A stretch of 64,000 nucleotides of DNA from an uncultured Microbacterium sp. Lineage in GTDB: Bacteria > Actinomycetota > Actinomycetes > Actinomycetales > Microbacteriaceae. The stretch's first letter is position 1, and every line of letters begins with the position of its first letter. Positions 34,251-44,109 of this stretch are shown here, piece after piece. The notes under the pieces are model-generated. The model was not told the DNA's origin and did not search any database. It was given only the letters and a program-made list of their open reading frames with translations. The stretch spans positions 124,001 to 188,000 of the forward strand of contig NZ_CALBRW010000016.1 of assembly GCF_937927635.1 (NCBI RefSeq), given 5' to 3'. Position numbers and translations under genes: made by a program.

Positions 34251-34639
34251 TAGTCGCAGACGCGTCAGCGGTCATCGATCTCATCGCCGACATCGGGCGG
34301 AGGAACCCTCTGCGTGATCGACTGTCCGGCGACCGGCTGCTCGCGCCGGACTTTCTTCCCGTCGAGGTGGCATCCGGCCTGCGCGGCATGAATCTCGGTG
34401 GAAAGCTCGCCGACAGGGACCTCAGCGATGCCGTCAGCTTCCTCCGACTGCTCCGCGTGGATCTGCATCCGTCGCTCTCGCTGATACCGAGAGCCATGGC
34501 GCTCCGTCACAACTTCTCCGCCTACGACGCGAGTTACGTCGCTCTCGCCGAGACGTTCGGATGCCCGCTGCTCACCTATGACGAGCACCTCGCGAAGGCC
34601 GCGAAGAAGCACTGCGCGATCGAGGTCGTCTCGCCCTGA
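34247..34639 (+). CDS. VapC-family PIN-domain toxin
   Basis: PIN-domain RNase of 130 residues. Acidic residues of the active site are visible: Asp5 in MIVADASAVIDL, Glu in PVEVASGL, Asp in YDASYVALAE and the last Asp in LLTYDEHLAKAA. Start GTG at 34247 overlaps the antitoxin stop. It would cut RNA, and is controlled by the partner. Confidence 0.9.
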   Translation: MIVADASAVIDLIADIGRRNPLRDRLSGDRLLAPDFLPVEVASGLRGMNLGGKLADRDLSDAVSFLRLLRVDLHPSLSLIPRAMALRHNFSAYDASYVALAETFGCPLLTYDEHLAKAAKKHCAIEVVSP

Positions 34640-34676
34640 GCATCGGGCATCGAGCGCGCTGGCGGACGCCGATGCC

Positions 34677-35543
34677 TCACCACTGCGCGAGCAGCTCCTT
34701 CAGCCGCGAGGCCTCGTCGGCAGGCATCCCGTACGCGTGCTCGGGCGCCGGGTACTCCCGCGCCCGCACCTCGCGCGCATATTCCGAGACACCGGCCACA
34801 GACGCCGAACGCACCTCCGCGAACCGCTTGACGAACTTGGCCGCGGGCCCGTCGTAGATCCCCAGCAGGTCGTGCCACACCAGCACTTGGCCGTCGGCAT
34901 CCGCCCCTGCGCCGATCCCGATCGTCGGGATCGTCAGCCGCTCCTGAAGAAGAGAGGTCACCTCGGAGGGGATCGCCTCGAGCACGATCAGCGAGCAGCC
35001 GGCATCCTGCAGCGCCAGCGCGTCGTCGATGACGGCCAGCGCGGCATCCGCTGTCCTGCCCTGCGCACGGTAGCCACCCAAAGCCGTGGCGCTCTGCGGA
35101 GTCAGGCCGACGTGCCCGACCACGGGGATGCCCGCGGCGACGATGGCCCGCGCGCGATCGACGGTCGTACCGCCGCGCTCGAGCTTGACCAGGTCGCAGC
35201 CGGCCTCCTTCACGAAGCGCTGTGCGGTCTGCACCGCCAGAGAGTCGGATGCCTCGTACGAGCCGAACGGCAGATCGCCGACCAGCAGTGCCCGCGTCAG
35301 CCCGCGCCGCACCGCGCGGGTGAGCATGAGCATCTCGTCCATGGTGACCGGCACCGTGGACGAATACCCCAGCACGGTCATGGCGGCGGAGTCGCCGACC
35401 AGCACCATGTCGACGCCGGCCTCGTCGGCGATCTGCGCGCTGGGGTGGTCGTAGGCGGTGACCATGACGATGGGCTCACCGGCATCTTTCTTCGCCGCCA
35501 GGTCGCCCAGGGTCAGCGGGCGGGGCACGCCCGCGACACTCAT
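34677..35543 (-). CDS. panB: 3-methyl-2-oxobutanoate hydroxymethyltransferase
   Basis: PanB of 288 residues makes ketopantoate from 2-oxoisovalerate and methylenetetrahydrofolate, the first step of pantothenate synthesis. Signatures are [50 protein letters not shown] and [20 protein letters not shown]. It overlaps panD by 4 bases (ATGA). The four genes panB, panD, panC and the DUF2520 gene form one minus-strand operon. Confidence 0.96.
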   Translation of the reverse strand: MSVAGVPRPLTLGDLAAKKDAGEPIVMVTAYDHPSAQIADEAGVDMVLVGDSAAMTVLGYSSTVPVTMDEMLMLTRAVRRGLTRALLVGDLPFGSYEASDSLAVQTAQRFVKEAGCDLVKLERGGTTVDRARAIVAAGIPVVGHVGLTPQSATALGGYRAQGRTADAALAVIDDALALQDAGCSLIVLEAIPSEVTSLLQERLTIPTIGIGAGADADGQVLVWHDLLGIYDGPAAKFVKRFAEVRSASVAGVSEYAREVRAREYPAPEHAYGMPADEASRLKELLAQW

Positions 35544-35932
35544 CCGACGGCCTCGGTCAGCAACTGGTCCACGGCGTCGTCGATCCTGATGATCTCGTTC
35601 GTCCGCGACACGTGCACGACGGTGGGCTCGTAGACGGTGAGGTCCTTCGCCGAGTACTCGCCGTAGGAGATGATGATGATCGTGTCGCCGGAGTGCACCA
35701 GGCGGGCGGCCGCGCCGTTGACCTGGATGGTGCCGGTGCCGCGCTCTCCCGCGATCGTGTACGTCTCGAAGCGCGAGCCGTTGTTCACGTCGACGACGCT
35801 CACCTGCTCGTGCTCGAGGATGTCGGAGGCGTCGAGCAGGTCGGCGTCGATGGTGATCGAGCCGACGTAGTTCAGGTCGCTTCCGGTGATGGTCGCGCGG
35901 TGGATCTTGGACTTCAGCATGGTGCGTCGCAT
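35540..35932 (-). CDS. panD: Aspartate 1-decarboxylase
   Basis: PanD of 130 residues converts aspartate to beta-alanine for pantothenate. It shows the start [20 protein letters not shown], the self-cleavage site Gly-Ser in [18 protein letters not shown] that yields the pyruvoyl group, and [20 protein letters not shown]. Its start overlaps the stop of panC by one base (TGATG), and it overlaps panB by 4. Confidence 0.96.
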   Translation of the reverse strand: MRRTMLKSKIHRATITGSDLNYVGSITIDADLLDASDILEHEQVSVVDVNNGSRFETYTIAGERGTGTIQVNGAAARLVHSGDTIIIISYGEYSAKDLTVYEPTVVHVSRTNEIIRIDDAVDQLLTEAVG

Positions 35933-36783
35933 CAGCGGGTTCCCTTCAGGACGTGGTTGTCGATGAGTCGTGCGGCGCCGACGCGAGCGGCGACCGCCAG
36001 CAGCGCATCGCCGTCGACGGTCTCGAGCGCGTGCAGATCGTCATTCGAGCGCAGCTCGAGATAGTCGGGGCGGATGCCGGCATCCGCGAGCACCTGCTCG
36101 GCGGCAGCGACGATGGTCGCGGCATCCCGCTCCCCCGCCTCGTACACGGATGCCGCCGCGTCGAGCGCCCGGTTCAGCGCGGTGGCCCGCTGACGGGCAT
36201 CCGCGTCGAGGTAGACGTTGCGCGAGCTCATGGCCAGGCCGTCGGGCTCGCGCACGATGGGGCAGGCGTGGATGCGCACCGGCAGGTTCAGGTCGCGCAC
36301 GACGCGGCGGATGACCAGCACCTGCTGCGCGTCCTTCTGCCCGAAGTACGCGTCGTCGGGTGCGACGATGCCGAACAGCTTGGTGACGACGGTGGCGACG
36401 CCGTCGAAGTGGAATGCGCCGCGGGAAGCACCGTCGAGCACGTCGGTGAGCCCTGCGACATGGATGCTGGTGGCGAAGCCGTCGGGGTAGATCTCGGCAG
36501 GCTCGGGGGCGAAGAGGATGTCGACGCCCTGCTTCTCGGCGAGCTCCGCGTCGCGGGCCTCGTCGCGCGGGTAGGCGTCCAGATCCTCGGCGGGCCCGAA
36601 CTGGGTGGGGTTGACGAACAGCGAGACGATGACGAGGTCGTTCGCCTCGCGAGCGGCCTGCATGAGAGAGAGGTGCCCGGCGTGGAAGGCGCCCATGGTC
36701 GGCACGAGGCCGACGGTGCTTCCCTGCGCTCGGGATTCACGGACGGACTGTCGGATGCCGTCCACGGTGCGGATGATCTTCAT
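35932..36783 (-). CDS. panC: Pantoate-beta-alanine ligase
   Basis: Pantothenate synthetase of 283 residues joining pantoate and beta-alanine with ATP. Motifs are [18 protein letters not shown] with the HIGH-like signature, [35 protein letters not shown] and [14 protein letters not shown] (KMSKS-like). ATG at 36783 has a good ribosome site GGAGAGTCGC; a TTG start at 36801 would be inferior. It lies between the DUF2520 gene and panD. Confidence 0.97.
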   Translation of the reverse strand: MKIIRTVDGIRQSVRESRAQGSTVGLVPTMGAFHAGHLSLMQAAREANDLVIVSLFVNPTQFGPAEDLDAYPRDEARDAELAEKQGVDILFAPEPAEIYPDGFATSIHVAGLTDVLDGASRGAFHFDGVATVVTKLFGIVAPDDAYFGQKDAQQVLVIRRVVRDLNLPVRIHACPIVREPDGLAMSSRNVYLDADARQRATALNRALDAAASVYEAGERDAATIVAAAEQVLADAGIRPDYLELRSNDDLHALETVDGDALLAVAARVGAARLIDNHVLKGTR

Positions 36784-36797
36784 GCGACTCTCCGTCT

Positions 36798-37538
36798 TCA
36801 ATTCTGCGCTCGCGCGAGTGCGCGGGCGCCGTCGGCGAGCTGGTCGAACAGCGGGAGAAGCGCAGGGTTCTGCTGGGAGATCGCGTCGCGCTGGCGACGG
36901 ACGGTCTGCTCGTCGCCGCGGGCAATGGGCCCGGTGAGCGCGTCGTGCGCACCCTTCGCGACCCAGTTCTCGACGGTGCGGGTGACGAGCGGGGCCAGCA
37001 GCTCACGGGCCTGGTCGGAGCGGATGCCGGCGGCGACGGCTGCCTGCTCGGCCGCATCCAGCACGACCAGCAGCAGGTTCGACGCGATGGACGCGGCGGC
37101 GTGGTAGCCCGCGCGGTGCGCGTCGTCGACGTGGAACGGGCGGGCGCCGAGGGCTTCGGCGAGGTGCACGGCTGTCTTCTCCGCCTCTGCGGTGCGGCCG
37201 GCGACGGCCGCTCCGATCCCGTGGAACACGTCAGGTGTCTCCCCGCCCGTGAAGGTCTGCAGCGGGTGGATGCTGAAGTCCACGTCGTCCAAGCCGGTGG
37301 CCCCGGAGACGTGGCCGAGCAGTCGAGCATGCGGGCGGGCTGTCAGCGCTGCGGCCGCGATCTCGGCATCCGGAACGCAGAGGAAGACGATGTCGGATGC
37401 CGGGACCTCTTCTTCCCGGTGCAGCGGTCCGGTGACCGCGAATCCGACGCTCTTCAGGGCGCGGGCGAGCACGCCGCCGAGACGGCCGGCACCGATGATG
37501 GTGACGGTCGTGTCGAAGGGTTCGGAGGGGGTTTTCAT
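36798..37538 (-). CDS. Rossmann/DUF2520 protein, ketopantoate-reductase-like
   Basis: Protein of 246 residues with an N-terminal dinucleotide fold (VTIIGAGRLGGVLARALKSV) and a C-terminal DUF2520 helical domain (HRAGYHAAASIASNLLLVVL). The pathway needs ketopantoate reduction between PanB and PanC, and no panE or panG is visible in the operon. A DUF2520 gene as the first gene of the pan operon, 14 bases upstream of panC, suggests this role by context. The assignment is inference. Confidence 0.88.
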   Translation of the reverse strand: MKTPSEPFDTTVTIIGAGRLGGVLARALKSVGFAVTGPLHREEEVPASDIVFLCVPDAEIAAAALTARPHARLLGHVSGATGLDDVDFSIHPLQTFTGGETPDVFHGIGAAVAGRTAEAEKTAVHLAEALGARPFHVDDAHRAGYHAAASIASNLLLVVLDAAEQAAVAAGIRSDQARELLAPLVTRTVENWVAKGAHDALTGPIARGDEQTVRRQRDAISQQNPALLPLFDQLADGARALARAQN

Positions 37539-37796
37539 ACCGGGTCGAGTATCCGCCCGACACCGATCTCACTCAAAATCTGAGATTACAGTGACAAGCC
37601 ATTGATGTGAATAGACATGCAGAAAACATACAGACCATACTTATAACTCAGCATAATGATTTCTGGGATCCTTCGAATCCGACGGTGAGCTTCCCCGGTA
37701 GGTCTCGTAGGGACGCGGCGTCGACCCGCGAAAAGCCATGGACGATCACCAGCGCGGCAGCCACCTAGACGACAGGTGTCATGTCGACGGGTCGAC
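37539..37796. other. AT-rich junction before the defence island
   Basis: 258 bases without a gene. Bases 37565-37680 are clearly richer in A and T than the rest of the window (for example AGAAAACATACAGACC). A GGATCCTTCGAATCC stretch resembles a tRNA T-arm, but no stem is formed. This is a plausible island boundary. Confidence 0.5.
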
Positions 37797-38216
37797 TCAC
37801 TCCACCAGCCATAACGGCCGCACCCCCGACTGCGACATTGCCAACGCCCACGGCCCGCTGCCCAGCTTGATGATCTGGCGTCGGACCCGATCCTCGTGCT
37901 TCAAGAAGAGCTCAGCCTGCTCCTGCGGTCTGAGGTCTCGCTTGGTCCCGATCCAGATCGAACGGATTCCGTACTCGCGGTATGCCTCGAGCTCCGCCGG
38001 ACGAGTACGAATGCGCCGATCCCGTGTCACCACTATGAGCCCGAGGCGCCCGACGATCGGCATCCATTCCAGATCCAACGCACCGAGCGGCACCTCGGGG
38101 AGGTCTTCATGGCCCGGATGCAGCACGTCGTCGCGACCGATCTGTCGCAGAATCTTGGCCATTCCCAGCGCGTTCTCGTCGGCGAAGTACACCGGTGAGA
38201 ATGCGCCGTTCATCAC
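37797..38216 (-). CDS. VapC45-like PIN-domain toxin
   Basis: Protein of 139 residues with a PIN-like domain of the VapC45 type: FADENALGMAKILRQIGRDD, GLIVVTRDRRIRTRPAELEA and GIRSIWIGTKRDLRPQEQAE. Acidic residues at DEN and TRDRR form the probable metal site. The ATG overlaps the stop of the antitoxin gene by 4 bases. It is the second gene of a two-gene TA module beside Wadjet. Confidence 0.8.
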   Translation of the reverse strand: MMNGAFSPVYFADENALGMAKILRQIGRDDVLHPGHEDLPEVPLGALDLEWMPIVGRLGLIVVTRDRRIRTRPAELEAYREYGIRSIWIGTKRDLRPQEQAELFLKHEDRVRRQIIKLGSGPWALAMSQSGVRPLWLVE

Positions 38217-38923
38217 GCCGCCCGGTCGGTCCCCGCGATGAGTTCGAACCGAATGGCCTCGTCCACCTGCGCTGCGGACAAGTCGTACAGGTCGGCGAGC
38301 TCTTCGCGACTGCTGCCGGCGCGATAGCCCTCCGCGAGCACCTCGGTTCGCACATTCCTCACCGACGGCTGCCCGAAGGATCGGGACGGATTCATCAGGA
38401 CGGCAGGCGTCCGCACATCGGGTCGGAAACTGCCCACCACCCCGCCGGAGTATTCGACGGCGTTCTGGAACCGCGCGGTCGCCGCACCGACCATGCTCTT
38501 CCCGTTACGCACGACGACGAGCTGAAGCGGACGCTCGAGTCCCACCTGTTCCTGAAGCACGCGAACGAGCTCACGCCCCTCCACATCCAGAAACGGCCGA
38601 GCCTGCGCCAGCGGGTACCGTCCGAACTCTTCGCGAAGCAGATCGATCGCCGGGCGCAGACGCTGCACCGATACATGCTTGCTGCGGAACTCGGCCAGCA
38701 GCCGCGCCTCAACCATCTCTCCCCATGTGACGGCCTCATCGCCCGTGGGCTGTTCCCTGAGGACCGGCTCGTAGAACCTCCCCGCACGGGTGTGTCCCTC
38801 CAGCCATCTGCGGGTCGTGCCCGAAGACAGGCCGACAAGGCGATCCACGTCCGTAAAGGAGTAGATCTTCCGATCGAGCATCGAGACCGCCATGCGTCCC
38901 ATCATCGCATCGACCACCGTCAT
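38213..38923 (-). CDS. VapB45-like (DUF433-type) antitoxin
   Basis: Protein of 236 residues with ATG at 38923; ATG at 38893 (MAVSMLDRK) is an equally good start. The first part is MerR/excisionase-like (IYSFTDVDRLVGLSSGTTRR, WLEGHT), typical of VapB45 proteins. The C-terminal part has the DUF433 helix-turn-helix (YRAGSSREELADLYDLSAAQ, VDEAIRFE). It overlaps the toxin gene by 4 bases. It is the antitoxin and the DNA-binding regulator. Confidence 0.78.
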   Translation of the reverse strand: MTVVDAMMGRMAVSMLDRKIYSFTDVDRLVGLSSGTTRRWLEGHTRAGRFYEPVLREQPTGDEAVTWGEMVEARLLAEFRSKHVSVQRLRPAIDLLREEFGRYPLAQARPFLDVEGRELVRVLQEQVGLERPLQLVVVRNGKSMVGAATARFQNAVEYSGGVVGSFRPDVRTPAVLMNPSRSFGQPSVRNVRTEVLAEGYRAGSSREELADLYDLSAAQVDEAIRFELIAGTDRAA

Positions 38924-38972
38924 CCGACGGGCATGTGGATAACATGCCCGTCGATCTCGATGATTCCAGCTC

Positions 38973-40145
38973 TCAGCGCACAGCCTCGATCGCCTTCCAG
39001 AGCACCTCCCACGCGTACGGCCACGCGATGCGCTCCTGCTCCAGTCGTACATCGCCGTACTCGCGCAACAGGACGAACGTCGAACGTTCGTCATCCGTGA
39101 GCCGCGACAGCTCTCCGCGGAACGGCGTGGGCTCGTCCACCCACAGGTCGCGGAACTCCTCGAGAGTGCTCCGATTCATCAGCACGCTCTGCGCCTCCAC
39201 CCCGGCCGCCCGCACACGGTTGAGGATCGCGAACCCGTGCGAGTCGAGGTCGCCCCAGTAGAGCACGGGCCGCGACATCACCCAGGCCAGCTGCGCGACG
39301 AGGTGGCCGATGTAGCCGCTGCCGTGGATCGCGACGACGCCCTCGGCATCCGGCAGCGCCAGCAGCGTCTCGAGGTTCTCCACGATGACCACGACCTCGA
39401 GCCGCTCGCCGAAGGGCAGCGCGGCGAGCTCGGCAAGGGGGGCGGCCAGGTCGCGAACGCCCGCCGGCCGCAGCGCAGGATCCAGGATGCTGATCCGCAG
39501 TCGCTCCGGCCCCGCCACCAGTCCCAGTCCATCGACACCCGTCACCGCGGTGACGAGCGCCTCGACGATCGAGCGGTGCCGTTCAAGCCACTTCGTGTGG
39601 ATGCCGCGCACGGACACCTGCCGCACGCGCAGGCCCGACGCCGGATGCTGGATGAGCCAGACCGTCATGTCCTGCAGAATCCGGGCATCGGCGGCATCCA
39701 GCTGTGCGATCGCGCGCGAGTGCGTGCGCAGCGCGGCATCCGTCCTCGCGCGGGCGTCCGAACCCGCATGGGCAGCGCCCAGCACCGCATCCTGAAGCGT
39801 CCTGACCCGACGCACCCACGCCCGCCACTCACGGCTCTTCGCGGCGGCCGCGGCGACGGCGTCCGATCCCTCGACGCGGACCCGCACCGGCAGGCTCTGC
39901 CGACCGATCCGGGACCAGTTGCGCTCCTCCCACACTACGTGCACCGGCAGCTCGGCCTCGGCACGGCGCCAGGAGTGCGCCCAGGCGCGCGCCCCGTCCA
40001 GGTCAGCGAGCGCCTCCCGCTCCGTGGGCGGATGCAGCGGAACGTCCATCACGACCTCGACACCCGGATCCACCACCCACAGCCGTGCCGAGCGCTCATA
40101 CATCCGGCGCGCCCGCGCGCCGAGATCCGCAGGAGACACCGTCAT
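38973..40145 (-). CDS. jetD: Wadjet nuclease subunit JetD
   Basis: JetD of 390 residues, the topoisomerase VI-like nuclease of the Wadjet anti-plasmid system. An N-terminal DUF3322 part (MTVSPADLGARARRMYERSA) is followed by a Toprim-like DUF2220 part with VVIVENLETLLALP (Glu) and PVLYWGDLDSHGFAILNRVR (DxD), the metal-binding site. In characterised Wadjet, JetD cuts closed circular DNA that the SMC complex has extruded. It overlaps jetC by 4 bases. Confidence 0.93.
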   Translation of the reverse strand: MTVSPADLGARARRMYERSARLWVVDPGVEVVMDVPLHPPTEREALADLDGARAWAHSWRRAEAELPVHVVWEERNWSRIGRQSLPVRVRVEGSDAVAAAAAKSREWRAWVRRVRTLQDAVLGAAHAGSDARARTDAALRTHSRAIAQLDAADARILQDMTVWLIQHPASGLRVRQVSVRGIHTKWLERHRSIVEALVTAVTGVDGLGLVAGPERLRISILDPALRPAGVRDLAAPLAELAALPFGERLEVVVIVENLETLLALPDAEGVVAIHGSGYIGHLVAQLAWVMSRPVLYWGDLDSHGFAILNRVRAAGVEAQSVLMNRSTLEEFRDLWVDEPTPFRGELSRLTDDERSTFVLLREYGDVRLEQERIAWPYAWEVLWKAIEAVR

Positions 40146-43100
40146 GAATCGCGCTCGATGACGACGTTGGCGAGCATCGACTGGTCCCTGGTGGGGTTGG
40201 ACACGCTGGTGACCGCACCGACGTACGGCTCCAGGGTCTGCAGCAGCTTCTGCGGCGTGGCCAAGATCATGTGGAATCCGAACTCGCGGAAGATGTCCAT
40301 GGCCATGCGCGTGTACTGCGCGTCGGCCTTGTCGAAGGCCTCGTCGAGCACGACGGTGCCGTACGAGGGCACGAGGTCATCCCGGTCTGCGAGCTGGAAC
40401 CGCAGCGCGGCCGCCAGGCAGAAGATCACGAGCTTCTGCCGTTGCCCGCCCGACAGCCCCGCGCTGGAATCGTGAACGGCCACCACGCGCCCGGAGGCAT
40501 CCTTCTCCTGCGCGAGGAAGGAGACGTGCTCGCGAGTGTCCAGCACGCGAGAGCGCCAGGCTCGGTCGGCACTGTCGCTGGAGTCCAGACGGTGCATCAC
40601 TTTCGAGAGCACGGCGAAGCGCTGCTCGGCGCCGGCGAGATCCTCGTCCACCCAGTCGCCCTCGACGATGCGCTTGAGATCGTTCAGGAACTCGTCGACC
40701 TCGCCGCTGCGCCGCGTCTTGACCAAGATGTCCAGGAACCGCCCACGATCGTACGGGGAGCGCCCGAGCGACTCGTTGACCGGGTCGATGCGCTCGGCCA
40801 CCCGGCGCGGAGCAGACAGCAGCTCGTCGCGCAGGTGGATGATCATGTCGCGGGAGCGGTCCTTCAGCAGCGCGAGGAACTGCGCCTCGTACTCCGGCAG
40901 TCCGCGTGCCAGGATGCCGTCACGGAGCGCACGGAAGCCCGCACGGTCCTCGATGGTCGGGGTGAGCTCGACGGATGCCGCTTCCCATGTGCCCACGAAG
41001 TGCGTCACACGGCCGACGAAATCGGCCTGCGCCTCGCGCGCACGCGCGTCGGCCTCCTGCACCTGGTCGTTCAGCCGACGCAGCACCCGGGCGCTGACCT
41101 CGTCGATGTTCGCCAGCGCGATCGAGCGGCGCACCTCCCGGAAGCGCCTCTCCAGCTCATCCGCGTCGGCTTCGTCGACCAGGGTGGTCGACTGGCCGTG
41201 CAGTTCGTCGATCAGGCCGCTGATGCGTCGCTGCTTCGCAGAGGCCAGTCGCGCTGCGACTTCGGCATCCGTGCGCTCCTGCCGCAGCCGGTCGGCCTCA
41301 TGCCGCGCCTGCTGCTCCGCCTTGACGGCCTCGGCCATCTCGCTGTCGGGTGCGGTGCGGATGCGCAACTCCTCCTCCAGACCGGCCACCCGCCGGCCTG
41401 CGGACTCGATGTCGATACCCGCCCAAGTGACGCGCGCGATGTCGGCGAACACCTCACGACGCCTGATGACCGCGTCACGGGCTCCCTGCGCCTGCTCGAA
41501 GCGCCCGCGCGCTCCCTGCTCCGCCCGTTTCGCGGTGCCCAGAGCCGTGAGCAGATGCTCGAGCTTGTCGGCGTTGTCAGTTCCGAGCACCCATCGTCGA
41601 CGGTCATCGACGCGGAACCGGTCGTTCTTCTCGTACCGGCGGCGGGAGCGCTTGAGCAGCCCTGTGATCGTCACGCCGCGTTCCACGTCATCGAGGTCGT
41701 CGGGGTCGTCAACGCAGGCGTAGTCGAACTCGTCGCTGAGGCGCCGGTTCAGATAGGCGGCGAACGGTCCGTCGGCGACGCGGACGCGGTGCACCACACT
41801 GCGTTCATCGCGGACCGGTGCGGGAGCGTCCACCTGCAGCGCCACCGCGTCGAGCACCAGCCGCGTCTCGAGATGGATGCCGTCGACGACGCGCCGCACG
41901 CGCGCCAGCAGGTTGTCACGCACGAGAAGCGCAGTCGAGACGGGAGACAGCACCCGCTCGATCGCCCCGTTCCATTCGGCGAATTCCCCGCGCACGTCGA
42001 TCAGCTCCCCGGCGAACGGGAGCGCCTGCTCGGGCAGGTCGAGCCTGCTGACGATCGCGCGCCGAGCGGCGAGCAGGTCGGCCGGGATGTTGGTGCTCCG
42101 CCCCCGCAGTGCGTCGATCTCGCTCTGGAGTCTGCGCACCTCAGCCTGTGCCTGGGACAGTGCATCGTTGACGGCGAAGTCGATGGCATCCGGAGCCTGC
42201 TTCGCCACTTCGTCCTGCGCCGCGGCGACGAGCTCGTCGAGTTCTTCTGCGGATGACAGCATCGGCACGCCGACGCGCTCGAGTCGGTCTCCGAGCAGCG
42301 TGCGCGCCGCGGAGACCTCGTCGACACGAGAGCGCGCCTCCTCGATGCGCGCACGCAGGTGGTTCAGCTCGGCGCCGCCATGCTGGTCGAGGCGCTGCCC
42401 GGCCGCAAGATGCAGGCCCTCGGCCTCGTCGCTCGCGAGCCGTGCGGCGTCGGCCGCGCGTTGGGCGCGAGCATGCTCCTGCCTCGCATCGTGCAACTCG
42501 GTCTCGGCGAGCCGCAGCTTCCACTGCGCGGTGAACGGCAGGGCGCAGTCGCCCAGCCGCCTGGCGGCGCCCGCGTCGGCTTCGGCCGCGTCGAACCGCA
42601 CGGCGGCCTCGTCGATGACACCCAGCGCTTCGGCCTGGTTGCGCAGATCCACGACATGGCTGTGCGACTCGTTGAGCTCGCGGAACTGGTCGACGGCGTT
42701 CTCGACTCGTTTGAAGGTGTTCGGAGTGTCGAGCATGAACGTGCGGAACAGCGCGTCGAGGCTGCCGAGGTTCTTGGCGGCCTGTGTCTTGTGCAGCAGG
42801 TTGAGAGCGTTGTCGCTGCCGATGCCCAGCAGACTGCGCATGCGCGTGTAGAACGGTCCGTGCGCCCCGGAGGTGGCGACGACCGGCTCCACCTCCGCCT
42901 TCAGCCGCCGCACGTCGAGGCCGTGCGCGGCGAACGGTGCGAGATCCGGCAGCGACACGTCGTGTCGGAGGATGATGCAGGTGTCCTTGAGGTCGGCAGG
43001 GTCGGTGGTCGTCCCCCTCAGGTGGAACAGGCGCACGAGCACGACCGGGTCGCTGTGGTCGTCGTCGAAGCGCAACAGGATGCCGCTCCAGGTGGCAGCC

Positions 43101-43444
43101 CTGCGCAGGTAGGTGCTCACGGCGCGGTCGTACGCGGCATCCGCTTCTTTACTCCACGCGCCGCGCACGTAGCTGACCTTGTTGCGGTCGCCGGTGCGGG
43201 ACGAGCCGTCGAGCGCCGCGGCGTTGAACTTCAGCCACTTGTCGGGCGTGAGCACCACGGCGATCGCGTCGAGCAACGACGACTTGCCCGACCCGGAAGC
43301 GCCCGTGATCAGATGACCCTGGCGGGCGATGGGCACCACGTGGTGGCCGTGGAACGTGCCCCAGTTGAGCAGTTCGACGCGGCTCAGCCGCCACTGTCCG
43401 GGATGCCGGGGATCGATCGCCTCGAGTCCGTCCAGAAGCGTCAT
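40142..43444 (-). CDS. jetC: Wadjet SMC-like ATPase JetC
   Basis: SMC/MukB-like ATPase of 1100 residues that extrudes DNA loops in Wadjet. Walker A GASGSGKSS lies at residues 48-56, a very long coiled coil occupies the middle with a hinge-like region, the ABC signature SGGQRQKLVIFCLA is near the end, and Walker B is VVLDEAFDKAD. N- and C-terminal halves thus form one ATP head. It overlaps jetB and jetD by 4 bases each. Confidence 0.95.
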   Translation of the reverse strand: MTLLDGLEAIDPRHPGQWRLSRVELLNWGTFHGHHVVPIARQGHLITGASGSGKSSLLDAIAVVLTPDKWLKFNAAALDGSSRTGDRNKVSYVRGAWSKEADAAYDRAVSTYLRRAATWSGILLRFDDDHSDPVVLVRLFHLRGTTTDPADLKDTCIILRHDVSLPDLAPFAAHGLDVRRLKAEVEPVVATSGAHGPFYTRMRSLLGIGSDNALNLLHKTQAAKNLGSLDALFRTFMLDTPNTFKRVENAVDQFRELNESHSHVVDLRNQAEALGVIDEAAVRFDAAEADAGAARRLGDCALPFTAQWKLRLAETELHDARQEHARAQRAADAARLASDEAEGLHLAAGQRLDQHGGAELNHLRARIEEARSRVDEVSAARTLLGDRLERVGVPMLSSAEELDELVAAAQDEVAKQAPDAIDFAVNDALSQAQAEVRRLQSEIDALRGRSTNIPADLLAARRAIVSRLDLPEQALPFAGELIDVRGEFAEWNGAIERVLSPVSTALLVRDNLLARVRRVVDGIHLETRLVLDAVALQVDAPAPVRDERSVVHRVRVADGPFAAYLNRRLSDEFDYACVDDPDDLDDVERGVTITGLLKRSRRRYEKNDRFRVDDRRRWVLGTDNADKLEHLLTALGTAKRAEQGARGRFEQAQGARDAVIRRREVFADIARVTWAGIDIESAGRRVAGLEEELRIRTAPDSEMAEAVKAEQQARHEADRLRQERTDAEVAARLASAKQRRISGLIDELHGQSTTLVDEADADELERRFREVRRSIALANIDEVSARVLRRLNDQVQEADARAREAQADFVGRVTHFVGTWEAASVELTPTIEDRAGFRALRDGILARGLPEYEAQFLALLKDRSRDMIIHLRDELLSAPRRVAERIDPVNESLGRSPYDRGRFLDILVKTRRSGEVDEFLNDLKRIVEGDWVDEDLAGAEQRFAVLSKVMHRLDSSDSADRAWRSRVLDTREHVSFLAQEKDASGRVVAVHDSSAGLSGGQRQKLVIFCLAAALRFQLADRDDLVPSYGTVVLDEAFDKADAQYTRMAMDIFREFGFHMILATPQKLLQTLEPYVGAVTSVSNPTRDQSMLANVVIERDS

Positions 43445-44109
43445 CCGACCGTCTCCTCGTCCAGAGAGGCCGCGCCGCCGGCATCCGCTCTCTGCGACCC
43501 CGTCGCGAGCCCGTTGTACACGGCCTGCAGCGCGTCCACCTGGTCGGCGTCGATCAGCATCCGCACCACCGGCGAGATCTCGGCACGGTCGTCGCCGATC
43601 GGATGCAGCACCCGCAGCTTGTTGACCATCTTCGACCAGGCCGCGTTGAGCCGTTTGCGGAAGTCGGCCTGGTCGCGGTCCGCCGTGCGGTACACGTCGA
43701 GGGTCTCATACAGCTCGTCCTGCCCGACGATCACGCGTCCGCGCCCCTCTTCATTCAGCAGCGTGTGGCGCAGGGCGAGCAGCATGGCGGTGTCGATGAA
43801 GGTCAGCGACTCCGACCGCACGGCACGCGGCACCTGTATCTCGGCCGACTCCGCGTTGCGGACGAAAGCGAACTCGCTGTCGCGGTCGAGCACCAGTTCG
43901 AGGAAGAGGTCGTTGAGCCGCGACCGGATGACGGTCTCATCGGCCAGCAGGGATGACCAGTTCTGCGGCGAGCGCGATCGCGACAGGTACGGCCCGCGCA
44001 CGAGTTCCAGTAGCGCACGGCGAGAGCGCTCGTGCAGGGTGCCGGTGTCACCGCGCCAGAGCTCGTGCTCGGCATCGCGGTTCTCGACCTGCGGCTCATC
44101 GTCGGTCAT
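43441..44109 (-). CDS. jetB: Wadjet subunit JetB (DUF4194)
   Basis: DUF4194 protein of 222 residues, related to the MukE subunit of condensins. It shows RRALLELVRGPYLSRSRSPQ, VIRSRLNDLFLELVLDRDSE, TFIDTAMLLALRHTLLNEEG and LNAAWSKMVNKLRVLHPIGD. ATG at 44109 overlaps the jetA stop by 4 bases. JetB bridges kleisin-like JetA and the JetC ATPase. Confidence 0.94.
   Translation of the reverse strand: MTDDEPQVENRDAEHELWRGDTGTLHERSRRALLELVRGPYLSRSRSPQNWSSLLADETVIRSRLNDLFLELVLDRDSEFAFVRNAESAEIQVPRAVRSESLTFIDTAMLLALRHTLLNEEGRGRVIVGQDELYETLDVYRTADRDQADFRKRLNAAWSKMVNKLRVLHPIGDDRAEISPVVRMLIDADQVDALQAVYNGLATGSQRADAGGAASLDEETVG

Noticed and set aside
34646..34676. GGCATCG/CGATGCC inverted repeat between vapC and panB
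   Set aside because: It could end both convergent transcripts, but has a long loop, overlaps the panB stop region and lacks a T-run; not strong enough to list as a terminator.
37660..37690. TTCGAATCC, a tRNA T-loop-like string, at the island boundary
   Set aside because: The flanking bases cannot form the T stem, and no other tRNA parts are near.
40271..42256. Long plus-strand reading opposite jetC
   Set aside because: Low-complexity shadow of the SMC-like coding frame; no motif.
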